This document shows, one piece after another, positions 33,391-42,417 of a DNA stretch of 64,000 nt. Every line of letters begins with the position of its first letter. Position 1 is the first letter of the stretch. Made by a program: the position numbers and the translations under genes. Source of the stretch: Bacillus timonensis (GTDB lineage Bacteria > Bacillota > Bacilli > Bacillales > Bacillaceae_L); NCBI RefSeq assembly GCF_004799755.1, contig NZ_SLUB01000022.1, forward strand, positions 1 through 64,000, in the 5' to 3' direction. The notes under the pieces are model-generated. The model saw only the letters and a program-made list of their open reading frames with translations. It had not been told where the DNA came from and ran no database searches.

Positions 33391-35454
33391 TTATTTAACT
33401 CTGGAATTTAACGTTGATATGGTTTGTGGACCGGCTATTCCATCAACTTTGAGCTTATATTTTTTCTGGAACGCAATTATTGCAGATCTTGTAGTCATAT
33501 CAAATTTTGAATTAGGCGTTTGTTTGTAGTAACCTAATTTTCTTAACTTAGTCTGTAGGTCTTTTACGGCTGTTCCAGTTGAACCAGTTTTTAAGATAGA
33601 GGGTGGTTTTGGAACGGCTTTTACGACTGGTTTTAATTTAACCTGTGACAGTAACATCCAACCGGTTGTCCCCTTATGCTGTACTTTTACCCACTTTGTT
33701 TTCTTTTTATCCGTGTATTCCTGAATGACCTTAACCTCATCCTTTGTGGTTACGTATTTAATGACCTTGTTTGTAGTAGAGCTCCCACTGCGGATTGCGG
33801 TTTTAGTTGCTTTGGGTATCATGAGCTTTCCAACGTATAATGCTTTTGGTGCCGGTGTTGCAGCTTTTGGCGCAGCTACTTTTGGAACAGGTGTTTTTGC
33901 AACTGGTGCAGCTATCTTTGGAACGGGTTTGACAATCGGAACTATTTTCTCTGGCGTTATTGGAACAGGTTCAACGATTGTTCGTGGTAACTCAGCAGGT
34001 GTGCTCTGGCTTGGGGGTGGAACAACATACAGCACTTGCCCAACAAAAATGGTTTCAGATGTTAAATAATTATATTGCTTTAATTGCGCTACGGCTAAAC
34101 CAAATGTAGTAGCAATTTTCCATAATGAATCCCCGGACTGCACAGTATAAGTTGGATACGTTACAGTTGGAACACTAGGTGTAACAGGCTGTGAAGGTGT
34201 GATGACACTTTGATGAGTAGTCATCCACATCTTATAGTCATTCCAGATAACAGGATTTTCTTGTCCGAGACTCCAACTACCAGTTCCCTTTAAATTGTAT
34301 TTGTGTACAAGGTCGATTTTTGCCTTGATAGAATCACTGTTCTCAAACCAAATTGTATACGTGCCAGCTCCTAAGGTTTTACCTCCAATGGTGATGGTGG
34401 GGTCGCTAGGACCAATGGTTACCGTTGCTTTGGGGGACTTTGCCTTCTCATCATAAACAATGGTACCGCCGTATTTAGCCAACATTTCATCCACCCGTGT
34501 ATTCGAAATTCCATCGCCGCCTGTTGTTGCTCCAGCCTTCCAATACCTTCCATAAAAAGGAATGCCAAGCACAATTTGAGAAGCAGGGACCCCTTGGTTA
34601 AGAGCATATTGAATGGAACGCTCAACCCACGGGTAGCTTGCTACTGGCCCCTCTGGACCGCCTGTGTAGCTTTCGTCATACGCCATAATCATCAGATAGT
34701 TTGAGTACTTCGCTAATTCTTTATAATCATAGGAACCATGCCAGCCCTTCGTCCATCCATTCGGATTGGCTGCAACAGCCACAGAAACTTCCTTATCCTT
34801 CGGTAGCTTTTGACGTAGCAATCGAACTAAATCTGTGTAATTTTGTTGATCAATATCAGATACATTTTCAATGTCCACCTGAACACCATCAAGGTTATTT
34901 TTAATGATAAAATTTGCAATTTGGGTAGACAATTGTTCTCGATTTTGAAGAGCGGAACGACCTAAATTACGGTCCCAATGATTACTTAAAAATGGAACAA
35001 CTTTAATTCCACGATTATGCATTTCAGACACAAATGTCGGGTCAAATTGAGTGGTAATCTTTAATGAACCATCCTGGTTTAAATCAAAATAGCTAGGGGC
35101 AACAAGGTTCATATTCCCTTTCGTTCGATCGATTTGGGAAATATAAGATTTTGTATTCCCAAAATAAAGATATGTCATATTAAAGTTTGCCTCATGGGCT
35201 TCTGCTTTTTCACCGGCAGTAAAAGTACTAAACAACATTGCTCCTGCCATAACGACAATAGTCGATCTTTTAAGGAAAGGAAATTTTTGATTAACATACT
35301 CCATTGCCGCTGTTCGTAAATTGTATTTTTCCTCCTTATTCGTAAGCATTAACTCTGAAGCCAATTCCTCAGTAAAAGGTTGTAAGTGCAAAATAACTGT
35401 AAAATGTCCATGATCCTCCACCAGCTGGTGACGAAGAAAAAATTTATTTTTCAT
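33391..35454 (-). CDS. Secreted GH18 / LysM / SH3 / PG-binding cell-wall protein
   Basis: 687 aa, RBS GAGGTG. N-terminal module (HQLVEDHGHFTVILHLQ to VNQKFPFLKR) like the one in the 1688-aa protein at 6533, then a signal segment (about 62-86). GH18 domain (about 92-405) with DGVQVDIENV (Glu acid/base) and the same PSYFDLNQDG, VVPFLSNHWD, ANPNGWTKGWHGSYDY landmarks. Next come a LysM (about 434-480), a Pro/Ala/Lys-rich linker, an SH3-like domain (about 545-612) and a C-terminal peptidoglycan-binding domain (about 618-687). Likely a wall or spore-cortex glycosidase. Divergent from subtilase 2. Confidence 0.93.
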   Translation of the reverse strand: MKNKFFLRHQLVEDHGHFTVILHLQPFTEELASELMLTNKEEKYNLRTAAMEYVNQKFPFLKRSTIVVMAGAMLFSTFTAGEKAEAHEANFNMTYLYFGNTKSYISQIDRTKGNMNLVAPSYFDLNQDGSLKITTQFDPTFVSEMHNRGIKVVPFLSNHWDRNLGRSALQNREQLSTQIANFIIKNNLDGVQVDIENVSDIDQQNYTDLVRLLRQKLPKDKEVSVAVAANPNGWTKGWHGSYDYKELAKYSNYLMIMAYDESYTGGPEGPVASYPWVERSIQYALNQGVPASQIVLGIPFYGRYWKAGATTGGDGISNTRVDEMLAKYGGTIVYDEKAKSPKATVTIGPSDPTITIGGKTLGAGTYTIWFENSDSIKAKIDLVHKYNLKGTGSWSLGQENPVIWNDYKMWMTTHQSVITPSQPVTPSVPTVTYPTYTVQSGDSLWKIATTFGLAVAQLKQYNYLTSETIFVGQVLYVVPPPSQSTPAELPRTIVEPVPITPEKIVPIVKPVPKIAAPVAKTPVPKVAAPKAATPAPKALYVGKLMIPKATKTAIRSGSSTTNKVIKYVTTKDEVKVIQEYTDKKKTKWVKVQHKGTTGWMLLSQVKLKPVVKAVPKPPSILKTGSTGTAVKDLQTKLRKLGYYKQTPNSKFDMTTRSAIIAFQKKYKLKVDGIAGPQTISTLNSRVK

Positions 35455-35620
35455 CTTAATTCACCTCAACCTTTAGTATGTAGTTTATTGGAAAGAAACA
35501 TGTAATTTTCAGGGCTATCTATCGTTTTTGCCCTATAAATTCCAGTATATTTTTTTAGAAAAATACTTTATATTTATCTCAAGTTGAACTAAAAAAATTT
35601 TTTAAACCGGGGGATTTGTT

Positions 35621-37132
35621 CTGAAAAAATTAATGTCCTTTTTGGCTGTCATTACTCTATTAACCCCATTAGGACCAAAAGCAAATGCGGAGGTTCCAAC
35701 TGAAAAAGTCATTATTGTTTTTAAAGATAATGTAGATAAACAATTAGTGAACAAGGTAAATGGTGAGATTGATCATATATCAAAAAATGTTCCTGTCTTA
35801 TCTGGGGAGATTCCTACTTCCGCAATAACTCAAATTGAAAATGATCAGGCTGTGCTTGCTGTAGAAACTGACCAAGTGGTGAAGGTAAGCGGACAAGTTC
35901 AGGACTGGGGAATTGAGAACGTAAAAGCACCAAAAGCATGGCAAACAAAATATACGGGTTCTGGAACAAAAATTGCAATTATAGATACGGGTATTTCCCA
36001 ACATGAGGATTTGGTGATCGCAGGTGGGATATCTTTCACCTCTTATACAACGTCCTATTCGGATGATAATGGGCATGGCACACATGTTGCTGGTATTGTT
36101 GGAGCGAAAAATAACCAAATTGGTACAGTTGGTGTTGCTCCAGAAGCTAGCATTTATGCAGTTAAAGTATTAGGTGCGGATGGTTCTGGGTATTTATCTG
36201 ATATTATATCTGGATTAGACTGGGCGATAACAAATGATATGGATATTATTAATCTTAGCTTAGGTTCAACAGGTGACTCATTAGCATTAAAACAAGCTGT
36301 GGACCGTGCTTATAGTAAAGGAATATTAGTTGTTGCATCAGCTGGAAATAGCGGTAACACGGATGGTAATACCGACTCAGTTCTATATCCTGCAAAGTAC
36401 GCTTCTACTATCGCTGTTTCCGCGGTAGATATAGAACATCATAGGGGTACATTTTCATCTACTGGGAAATCTGTGGAAATTGCCGCACCAGGTATAGATA
36501 TTCTAAGTACGTACTTAAAAAACCAATATGTTAAAATGGACGGAACATCAATGGCGGCGCCATATGTCACAGGAATCTTAGCATTATTGAAACAAGCATA
36601 TCCAACTTTATCGCATATTGAATTAAGAGAAAAGCTCCAAACTACAGCATTGGATCTTGGAACACCTGGCCGAGATACGTTTTTTGGTTATGGATTAGCT
36701 CAGGCACCAACTGAATCGATTGAAGCAATCCCGGTTGCAGCAAAACCATCAGCTCCTAAACCAGTGGTAAATCCAGTACCGAAACAAACAATTGCAAAGC
36801 CTGTTTCAAAACCAATCGTAAAGAAAAAAATGATTTCCACCATTACAACTGCTAAAACAGTATACAACGTTGGTAATACCATTTGGCCGACTGTAAAAGT
36901 GATTGATTCTAAAACAAGGAAACCACTGCCGGGAGCGATTGTTAAGCTAACAATTATTCCACCAAAAGGAAAAGCAGTAACTATTACAGTAAAATCAAAT
37001 TCAAAAGGAATAGCACTATTCAAATATATAACTACTAAAAAATCTGTTAAAGGAACTTACAAATTATCCACTTCAATAAACCTAACAAACTATGCTACTG
37101 TTAGCCAAACAAAAACAGTGAGACTTAAGTAA
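35621..37132 (+). CDS. Secreted S8 subtilase with C-terminal Ig-like domain
   Basis: 503 aa from CTG at 35621. The preceding GGGGGA is well placed for CTG, and this start gives the signal peptide its basic end (KKL); the first ATG, at 35633, has no ribosome site at normal distance. Signal peptide, an inhibitor-I9-like pro-region (about 25-95), then the S8 domain: Asp in IAIIDTGISQHEDL, His in DDNGHGTHVAGIVGA, Asn in VVASAGNSG, Ser in MDGTSMAAPYVTGILALL. A Pro/Lys/Val linker leads to an Ig-like beta domain (about 405-503) likely for surface attachment. CTG starts are rare but known. Confidence 0.9.
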   Translation: MKKLMSFLAVITLLTPLGPKANAEVPTEKVIIVFKDNVDKQLVNKVNGEIDHISKNVPVLSGEIPTSAITQIENDQAVLAVETDQVVKVSGQVQDWGIENVKAPKAWQTKYTGSGTKIAIIDTGISQHEDLVIAGGISFTSYTTSYSDDNGHGTHVAGIVGAKNNQIGTVGVAPEASIYAVKVLGADGSGYLSDIISGLDWAITNDMDIINLSLGSTGDSLALKQAVDRAYSKGILVVASAGNSGNTDGNTDSVLYPAKYASTIAVSAVDIEHHRGTFSSTGKSVEIAAPGIDILSTYLKNQYVKMDGTSMAAPYVTGILALLKQAYPTLSHIELREKLQTTALDLGTPGRDTFFGYGLAQAPTESIEAIPVAAKPSAPKPVVNPVPKQTIAKPVSKPIVKKKMISTITTAKTVYNVGNTIWPTVKVIDSKTRKPLPGAIVKLTIIPPKGKAVTITVKSNSKGIALFKYITTKKSVKGTYKLSTSINLTNYATVSQTKTVRLK

Positions 37133-37206
37133 ATGTGACCTAGATACATCATGTAAGAAATTTGTAATATGGATTTTCATTGATAAGTTCATTTAAGTTT
37201 TAAAAA

Positions 37207-37246
37207 GAGACTCGTGCACCCAAAGGTGTTGCCCGAGTCTTTTTTT
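37207..37246 (+). terminator. Terminator after subtilase 2
   Basis: AGACTCG...CGAGTCT with inner CACC/GGTG, followed by T7. Confidence 0.8.
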
Positions 37247-37313
37247 AGTATCTGTTCTATAAATCGACCCCTTGGTAATAGTGCTTAAAAATAATAACTG
37301 TCCAGGTGTCCCA

Positions 37314-37345
37314 TAAAAAAAGCAACCGGAACATGACCGGTTGCT
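37314..37345 (-). terminator. Terminator of the LCP gene
   Basis: AGCAACCGG/CCGGTTGCT; on the - strand a T7 tract follows. Confidence 0.82.
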
Positions 37346-37354
37346 CTTAGTATT

Positions 37355-38287
37355 TTATTCGATTTCCAAATGTTGTTTCAAACGAGATGAGACGGCTTGG
37401 CGCTCTTCATCAGAGACAATCCAGTACCACGCGTCAAGGGTTTGCCCAACACCATCGATGCTGTATTGCTCGATGTTATGGCGAGCACCCTTATATTTCG
37501 ATTGAATGGTTTTCATTTCATCAAAGGAGATATCGGTTGTTACGTTCGTGCCAAGCGCACCAAGAATGTCATCAATTTTTGTGACAGAAGTAAAGCTTGC
37601 CCCTTTATCGATAATCCCTTGAATAACCTGCTTTTGACGATCCTGTCGACCAAAGTCACCACGAGGGTCGTCATAGCGCATCCGCGCATATTTAAGTGCT
37701 TCCTCACCATTTAAGGTTTGAGGACCTTCCTTGAATGAGGCGCCCTCATAAGAGAATGCCAATGTACTGTTCACCTGGACACCACCAAGCGCATCCACGA
37801 TTTGCTGTAGGCCTTCCATGTTCACTTTTACATAGTAGTCAATTGGTATATCTAGGAAGTTCTCCACGGTATCAATCGTCATATCAACGCCACCAAATGC
37901 GTATGCGTGATTGATTTTATCCTGAGTACCCCTTCCCACAATTTCAACACGAGTATCACGCGGAATGCTTAGCATTTGCATCGAATTCGTGTTTGGGTTA
38001 ACGGTAACCACGATTAACGTATCAGTACGACCCTTGTCACCTGAGCGCTCATCAACACCCATGAGCAGGATCGAAATCGGATCTGCTTTCGAGATATCAA
38101 TTTCCTCTGTACGCTTGTCAGATGGACCACGGTCGCTGTGCATTTTTCCAACCGTACTGGCAACAGATTGATATAAATAAACGGCGTATCCACCGATAGC
38201 TAACAATAAAACAAGAGCGATTGTTCCCACAACTTTTGGCCATTTCCGTTTCGTTTTCTTTTTCGAATGGCGGTCAACTCGACTCAT
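37355..38287 (-). CDS. LytR-CpsA-Psr (LCP) family wall-polymer ligase
   Basis: 310 aa from ATG at 38287 (AAAGGTG, 6 bases). Short basic cytoplasmic start, span about 18-38, then the LCP domain: ISILLMGVDERSGDKGRTDTLIV (conserved Asp/Arg), MLSIPRDTRVEI, KINHAYAFGG, LNGEEALKYARMRYDDPRGDFGRQDRQ. LCP enzymes transfer teichoic acid or other anionic polymers from the lipid carrier to peptidoglycan. A GAAACGTTTC palindrome lies at 38409, upstream. Confidence 0.94.
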   Translation of the reverse strand: MSRVDRHSKKKTKRKWPKVVGTIALVLLLAIGGYAVYLYQSVASTVGKMHSDRGPSDKRTEEIDISKADPISILLMGVDERSGDKGRTDTLIVVTVNPNTNSMQMLSIPRDTRVEIVGRGTQDKINHAYAFGGVDMTIDTVENFLDIPIDYYVKVNMEGLQQIVDALGGVQVNSTLAFSYEGASFKEGPQTLNGEEALKYARMRYDDPRGDFGRQDRQKQVIQGIIDKGASFTSVTKIDDILGALGTNVTTDISFDEMKTIQSKYKGARHNIEQYSIDGVGQTLDAWYWIVSDEERQAVSSRLKQHLEIE

Positions 38288-38408
38288 ATTATCAACACCT
38301 TTTCGTAGATTACTAGTTGAATTAATAGTACACAAGTATTAGACGTTTGAGAAGAGAAAAAGTTACAAGGTTTTGTGAAAAATGTCTAAACTTGGGGATA
38401 GATTGTCG

Positions 38409-38418
38409 GAAACGTTTC
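38409..38418. promoter_or_regulatory. GAAACGTTTC palindrome upstream of the LCP gene
   Basis: A perfect 10-bp palindrome 122 bases before the LCP start, like LacI/CcpA half-site cores. Only a weak candidate. Confidence 0.2.
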
Positions 38419-38461
38419 ATGTACTATCCTCATTATTAAAATAAAGCTTACTTTCGACACA

Positions 38462-38874
38462 CTAATCATCGTTATCTATAAATTCTTCCATCTCCTCATG
38501 GGTAATGCCATAAGGAGCACCACCTGATGTAAAGCCAGCGATAAATGCAAATGTGTCATCATAATCTTCATATTCATTGAGTCCTTGTGCATGTTTTCTT
38601 TTTTCTCTTCGTTGTTGTTTTTCTCGTTTTCTTTCTTCAACCAAGTCTTTAATACGTTTGCTATCTTGACTACTTATTGGAACCCCAAGCTTTCTTAGCT
38701 CTTTCATTGAACTTATTAGGTTAAGGTCAAATGTCTTAGAATAGCTTTTTTTATAATATCATCGCCTTCGAATTGAGCGATCCATTCTTTTCCTTTTTCT
38801 ATTCGTACATCTTTCGGTAATCCCCAGAACTGCTTTTTTGGACTCTTGTTCCCTTTTTTCTTTTTCCGTCCCAT
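38462..38874 (-). pseudogene. Frameshifted TSGGAPYG-motif hypothetical gene (A7 slippery site)
   Basis: The first frame starts at 38874 (MGRKKKKGNKSPKKQFWGLP) and stops at 38716 after 52 aa. A second frame continues to 38462 and carries RKLGVPISSQDSKRIKDLVE, a very basic coil and TSGGAPYGITHEEMEEF. A shift of -1 in the A7 run (38746-38752, read A AAA AAA G) joins them into about 137 aa without a stop. I recall intact one-frame relatives in Bacillus with this C-terminal motif. Either a true mutation, a sequencing error, or programmed -1 frameshifting. If read separately, the second frame has its own ATG at 38707 (81 aa). Function unknown. Confidence 0.65.
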
Positions 38875-38947
38875 AGGTAAACTCCCCATTTCATTTTGCC
38901 TCGTCGACTCAGTTTGTCTATAATATTCTATATGAAACTCGCGTTTA

Positions 38948-39016
38948 GGGACAGGGGGACAGGTTCATTGTCCCAGGAAAAAAATGGTGGGACGCGGAAC
39001 CTGTCCCTATGTCCCA
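38948..39016. repeat. GGGACAGG-family paired palindrome
   Basis: Two units in inverted order around AGGAAAAAAATGG, ending 19 bases before rbsK. Confidence 0.85.
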
Positions 39017-39035
39017 TTAGATTGGGGGAACTCAG

Positions 39036-39965
39036 ATGGCTGCGGATATTGTGGTTGTAGGTAGCTTGAATGTGGATATGGTGGTAAGTGTGAAGCAGCG
39101 GCCCGAATGGGGTGAAACGGTTCTCGGGAATAGCTTTTTTACCGGTAATGGTGGAAAAGGTGGCAACCAGGCGTATGCAGCAGCTAATCTTGGGGCATCG
39201 GTTGCGATGCTCGGCTGCGTCGGAGAGGACATTTTTGGTGAGCAGCTTCTAAAAGGCTTGAAAGAAGTGGGAGTTGATACTTCTCCGATTGCAAAAATTC
39301 CCGGCGTTTCGTCTGGCGTGGCTGTAATTAGCGTGAATGAAGATGGAGAAAACAGCATTATTGTGTCACCGGGTGCAAACGACCATGTGACACCTGAATA
39401 TGTAAGAAAACATGAGCAACTCATTCGCGAGGCAAAGCTTGTGATGATGCAGCTCGAGATCCCTCTTGAAACTGTCATTGAGGTTGCAAATATTGCACAT
39501 ACATACAATGTTCCAGTTATGCTGGACCCTGCTCCGGCACGAACGCTTCCTAATGAGCTTTATAAAAAAGTGACCTATCTCGTTCCAAATGAGAGTGAGT
39601 TAGGGATTGTGGCTGACGCGAAAATTTCGGATGCGGAGTCTGCAAAAATGGCTGGCACGAAGTTATTGAAAAAAGGTGTCGATACGGTATTTGCAAAGCT
39701 TGGTGGAAAAGGAGTCGTCGTGTTAAGGGACAACGAAACCTCCTTTGTCAGCCCACTTACAGTGTCCGTGGTTGACACGACGGCAGCAGGTGATGCATTT
39801 GCAGGGGCGCTCGCTACAGCACTCGTGAGCGGGAAAAATCTGCAAGAAGCCACTGAATTTGCAAACGCGGTTGGCGCATTGACCGTTACAAAAAAAGGCG
39901 CTCAAGCCTCAATGCCAACACTTGAAGATGTTGGGACACAGGGACAGGTACATCGTCCCAAGTAA
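39036..39965 (+). CDS. rbsK: Ribokinase
   Basis: 309 aa, ATG after TTGGGGGAACTCAG. PfkB family: GNGGKGGNQAYAAANLGA, MLGCVGED, MLDPAPART, YLVPNESE and the active-site DTTAAGDAFAGAL (catalytic Asp). Phosphorylates ribose to ribose-5-phosphate. Followed at 49 bases by a nucleoside hydrolase gene, a sensible pair for nucleoside use. The last 11 or so codons and the stop (VGTQGQVHRPK) are encoded by a GGGACAGG repeat that replaced the natural end of the gene. Confidence 0.92.
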   Translation: MAADIVVVGSLNVDMVVSVKQRPEWGETVLGNSFFTGNGGKGGNQAYAAANLGASVAMLGCVGEDIFGEQLLKGLKEVGVDTSPIAKIPGVSSGVAVISVNEDGENSIIVSPGANDHVTPEYVRKHEQLIREAKLVMMQLEIPLETVIEVANIAHTYNVPVMLDPAPARTLPNELYKKVTYLVPNESELGIVADAKISDAESAKMAGTKLLKKGVDTVFAKLGGKGVVVLRDNETSFVSPLTVSVVDTTAAGDAFAGALATALVSGKNLQEATEFANAVGALTVTKKGAQASMPTLEDVGTQGQVHRPK

Positions 39966-40001
39966 AAATTGGTGGGACAAGGGACCTGTCCCTCCGTCCC
40001 A
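39932..40001. repeat. GGGACAGG-family paired palindrome overlapping rbsK end
   Basis: Inverted unit pair around AGTAAAAATTGG. Contains the rbsK stop codon; its right end abuts the AAGGAGG ribosome site of the next gene. Confidence 0.87.
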
Positions 40002-40014
40002 AGGAGGTAAAACG

Positions 40015-40932
40015 ATGAAGAAAGTAATTTTTGATGTGGATACTGGAATAGATGATGCGATGGCGATTGCCTATGCCGTGAACTCACCGGAGCTTGATCT
40101 TCTTGGATTAACAACGAGCTACGGAAATGTTGCGGTTGATGAGGCGACACGAAACACGTTAGCAGTTTTAGAGAAGCTAGGAAGAAAGATTCCGGTATAT
40201 GCGGGTACAGCAAAGCCACTGGTCAGAGGGAATCGAGAAGGTTTTGCAAAAAAGGTCCACGGGGAAGATGGTCTAGGCAATGTGTTGAATTTTGAACCTG
40301 CTGCATCCGCGGAAACCCAGTTTGCGGTTGATTTTATCATTGAAAAGGTCAAAAAGCATCCCAATGAGGTCACCATTATCGCCGTGGGCCCGTTGACAAA
40401 CCTGGCTCTTGCACTTCAAAAGGCGCCAGAGATTGTCGAACATGTTTCCGATGTGGTGATTATGGGCGGCGCGGTCTTTGTACCTGGAAATGCGACACCA
40501 CATGCTGAGGCGAATATTTTTACAGATCCTGAAGCGGCTAAAATCGTGTTGTCATCGGGTTTACCGATAACTTTAGTAGGGCTGGATGTGACGATGCAGA
40601 CCTTGTTGCCAAGAGAAAAAGTAGATGCATGGCGAGGTTCTGAAGTCGGTGACTTTTTCGCAGACATGGTCGGCTTTTACCACGACTTTTATGAGTCTGC
40701 TAACCCAGGAATCGGTGGCTGTGGTCTCCACGATCCATTGGCAGTAGGTGTAGCGATTGACCCAAGCCTAGTGAAAGCGAAGGACATAGCAGTTGACGTG
40801 ACTTCTGAAGGAAAAGAAGACGGAAGAACCATACCAATCATGGAAGGAAATCCTAAAATCCAAGTGTGCACCGAAGTCGACGCGCAGGCATTCCTGGATC
40901 ATTTTTTAAAAAGAGTGCCCACTGCACAATAG
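40015..40932 (+). CDS. Nucleoside hydrolase (inosine-uridine type)
   Basis: 305 aa from ATG at 40015, AAGGAGG 7 bases upstream. Family signature at the N-terminus: IFDVDTGIDDAMAIAY (Ca-binding Asp cluster). Further landmarks are VHGEDGLGNV, VTIIAVGPLTNLALAL, VVIMGGAV and HAEANIFTDPEAAKIV. It splits ribonucleosides into base and ribose, which rbsK then phosphorylates. The exact nucleoside preference cannot be read from the sequence. Confidence 0.93.
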   Translation: MKKVIFDVDTGIDDAMAIAYAVNSPELDLLGLTTSYGNVAVDEATRNTLAVLEKLGRKIPVYAGTAKPLVRGNREGFAKKVHGEDGLGNVLNFEPAASAETQFAVDFIIEKVKKHPNEVTIIAVGPLTNLALALQKAPEIVEHVSDVVIMGGAVFVPGNATPHAEANIFTDPEAAKIVLSSGLPITLVGLDVTMQTLLPREKVDAWRGSEVGDFFADMVGFYHDFYESANPGIGGCGLHDPLAVGVAIDPSLVKAKDIAVDVTSEGKEDGRTIPIMEGNPKIQVCTEVDAQAFLDHFLKRVPTAQ

Positions 40933-40937
40933 AATTT

Positions 40938-40974
40938 TTGAACCCATGCTATAAAAATAGTAGCATGGGTTCAA
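40938..40974 (+). terminator. Hairpin after the nucleoside hydrolase gene
   Basis: Perfect 14-bp stem TTGAACCCATGCTA/TAGCATGGGTTCAA; followed by TTGTTG rather than a pure T-tract. Confidence 0.7.
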
Positions 40975-41009
40975 TTGTTGTAATATTGTTATAATATATA
41001 AATTTTTTA

Positions 41010-41078
41010 GGGACATAGGGACAGGTCCATCGTCCCAGGCAAAAGTTGGTGGGACACGGGACCTGTCCCTCCGTCCCA
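41010..41078. repeat. GGGACAGG-family paired palindrome
   Basis: Inverted unit pair around AGGCAAAAGTTGG, inserted between an AT-rich stretch with TATAAT (about 41000) and the M20 peptidase start. Confidence 0.85.
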
Positions 41079-41125
41079 AATTAATGGGCAGGGAATATTC
41101 TGTCCTAATAGAAGGTGGCAATGTA

Positions 41126-42274
41126 ATGGAACAGCAGGTTGTAGCATTTTTAAAAGAGAAAGAGTCTGAGATGGTGGAGGTTTTGAAAGGGTTAGTAGAG
41201 TTGGAATCTCCGTCTCACGATAAAGAAGCGGTGGACCAGGTGGGTAAGCAGGTTCAGGAGCTGTATAGAAAATACGTGGGTGGCTCCATCCAGAAGTTCA
41301 ACAATGAACATTTTGGAGATCATTACCGTTGTGAGTTTGGGGAGGGCGATGAGCAAATATTGATTTTGGCGCATATGGATACGGTTTGGTCAAAGGGTAC
41401 GATTGAAGAACTTCCATTCCGAATTGATGGAGACAAGCTTTATGGTCCAGGTTCATTTGACATGAAGGGCGGCATCGTGCAAGGGGTGTTTGCATTGCAT
41501 GCACTCAAAACACTTCAGGTTCCTTTAAAAACAAAGGTTGTTATGTTATTTACGACAGATGAGGAGATCGGAAGTGAGTCTTCACGCGAGTTAATCGAAG
41601 CAGAAGCGAAGAAGAGCAAATATGTGCTTGTTCTAGAATCCGCAGCAGCGTCTACGAAAGGAAAGCTAAAGACCTCTCGCAAAGGTGTCGGCATGTTCAC
41701 GATCAAAGTAAAGGGACGCGCGGCACACTCCGGCATTGAGCCTGAAAAAGGAATTAGTGCAATTGAGGAGCTTGCTCGACAAACCCTTTATTTGCATGGC
41801 TTAACAGACTTCGAAAAAGGAACAACATTAAATATCGGACTAATAAAAGGCGGAAGTGCATCGAACGTGGTTGCTGCTGAAGCGGAGGCAGAACTAGATT
41901 TGCGTGTTAAAAATACCGCTGAATTCAATCGAATCATTCCGTTGATTCAAGGCTTGACGCCATCTAAGGAAGGCTTATCTATCGAAGTTACGGGTGGCAT
42001 CAATCGTCCAGTTATGGAAAAAACGCAAGAGATCACAAAAATGTTTGAAACAGCGAAGGAAATAGCGAAGGAATACCTTGATTTTGACTTAGAAGATCAA
42101 GCTAGTGGTGGCGGAAGTGACGGCAGCTTCGCATCGCAATTTGCCCCAACCTTGGATGGCTTAGGACCAGTTGGAGACGGCGCTCACGCTTCAAACGAGC
42201 ATTTACGTATCTCGCAAATGCCAGTAAGAAGTGCATTGGTTGCGTTACTCATTGAAAAACTAGCAAATGAATAA
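41126..42274 (+). CDS. M20 family metallopeptidase (carboxypeptidase G2-like)
   Basis: 382 aa from ATG at 41126 (GAAGGTGGCAATGTA upstream). Zinc ligands and catalytic residues in LAHMDTVWSKG, YGPGSFDMKGG and FTTDEEIGSESS; dimerisation domain around GRAAHSGIEPEKG; last His in GDGAHASNEH. The group includes glutamate carboxypeptidases that cleave peptides or folate tails. A repeat begins directly after the TAA stop. Substrate unknown; the proximity to purU hints at folate, but weakly. Confidence 0.9.
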   Translation: MEQQVVAFLKEKESEMVEVLKGLVELESPSHDKEAVDQVGKQVQELYRKYVGGSIQKFNNEHFGDHYRCEFGEGDEQILILAHMDTVWSKGTIEELPFRIDGDKLYGPGSFDMKGGIVQGVFALHALKTLQVPLKTKVVMLFTTDEEIGSESSRELIEAEAKKSKYVLVLESAAASTKGKLKTSRKGVGMFTIKVKGRAAHSGIEPEKGISAIEELARQTLYLHGLTDFEKGTTLNIGLIKGGSASNVVAAEAEAELDLRVKNTAEFNRIIPLIQGLTPSKEGLSIEVTGGINRPVMEKTQEITKMFETAKEIAKEYLDFDLEDQASGGGSDGSFASQFAPTLDGLGPVGDGAHASNEHLRISQMPVRSALVALLIEKLANE

Positions 42275-42343
42275 GGGACAAGGGGACAGGTACAGTGTCC
42301 CAGAATAATATGGGTGGGACGAGGAACCTGTCCCTCCGTCCCA
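42275..42343. repeat. GGGACAGG-family paired palindrome after M20 gene
   Basis: Starts at the base following the stop codon; inverted units around AGAATAATATGGG. Confidence 0.87.
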
Positions 42344-42357
42344 AAATCTGAATTATT

Positions 42358-42386
42358 TAGACAACTCCTCAGGATACTGTTATAAT
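42358..42386 (+). promoter_or_regulatory. Promoter of purU
   Basis: -35 TAGACA, 17-base spacer, -10 TATAAT, 32 bases before the ATG. SigA type. Confidence 0.75.
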
Positions 42387-42417
42387 ATTCCTCATTAATT
42401 ATTGTGAGGTAATGATC

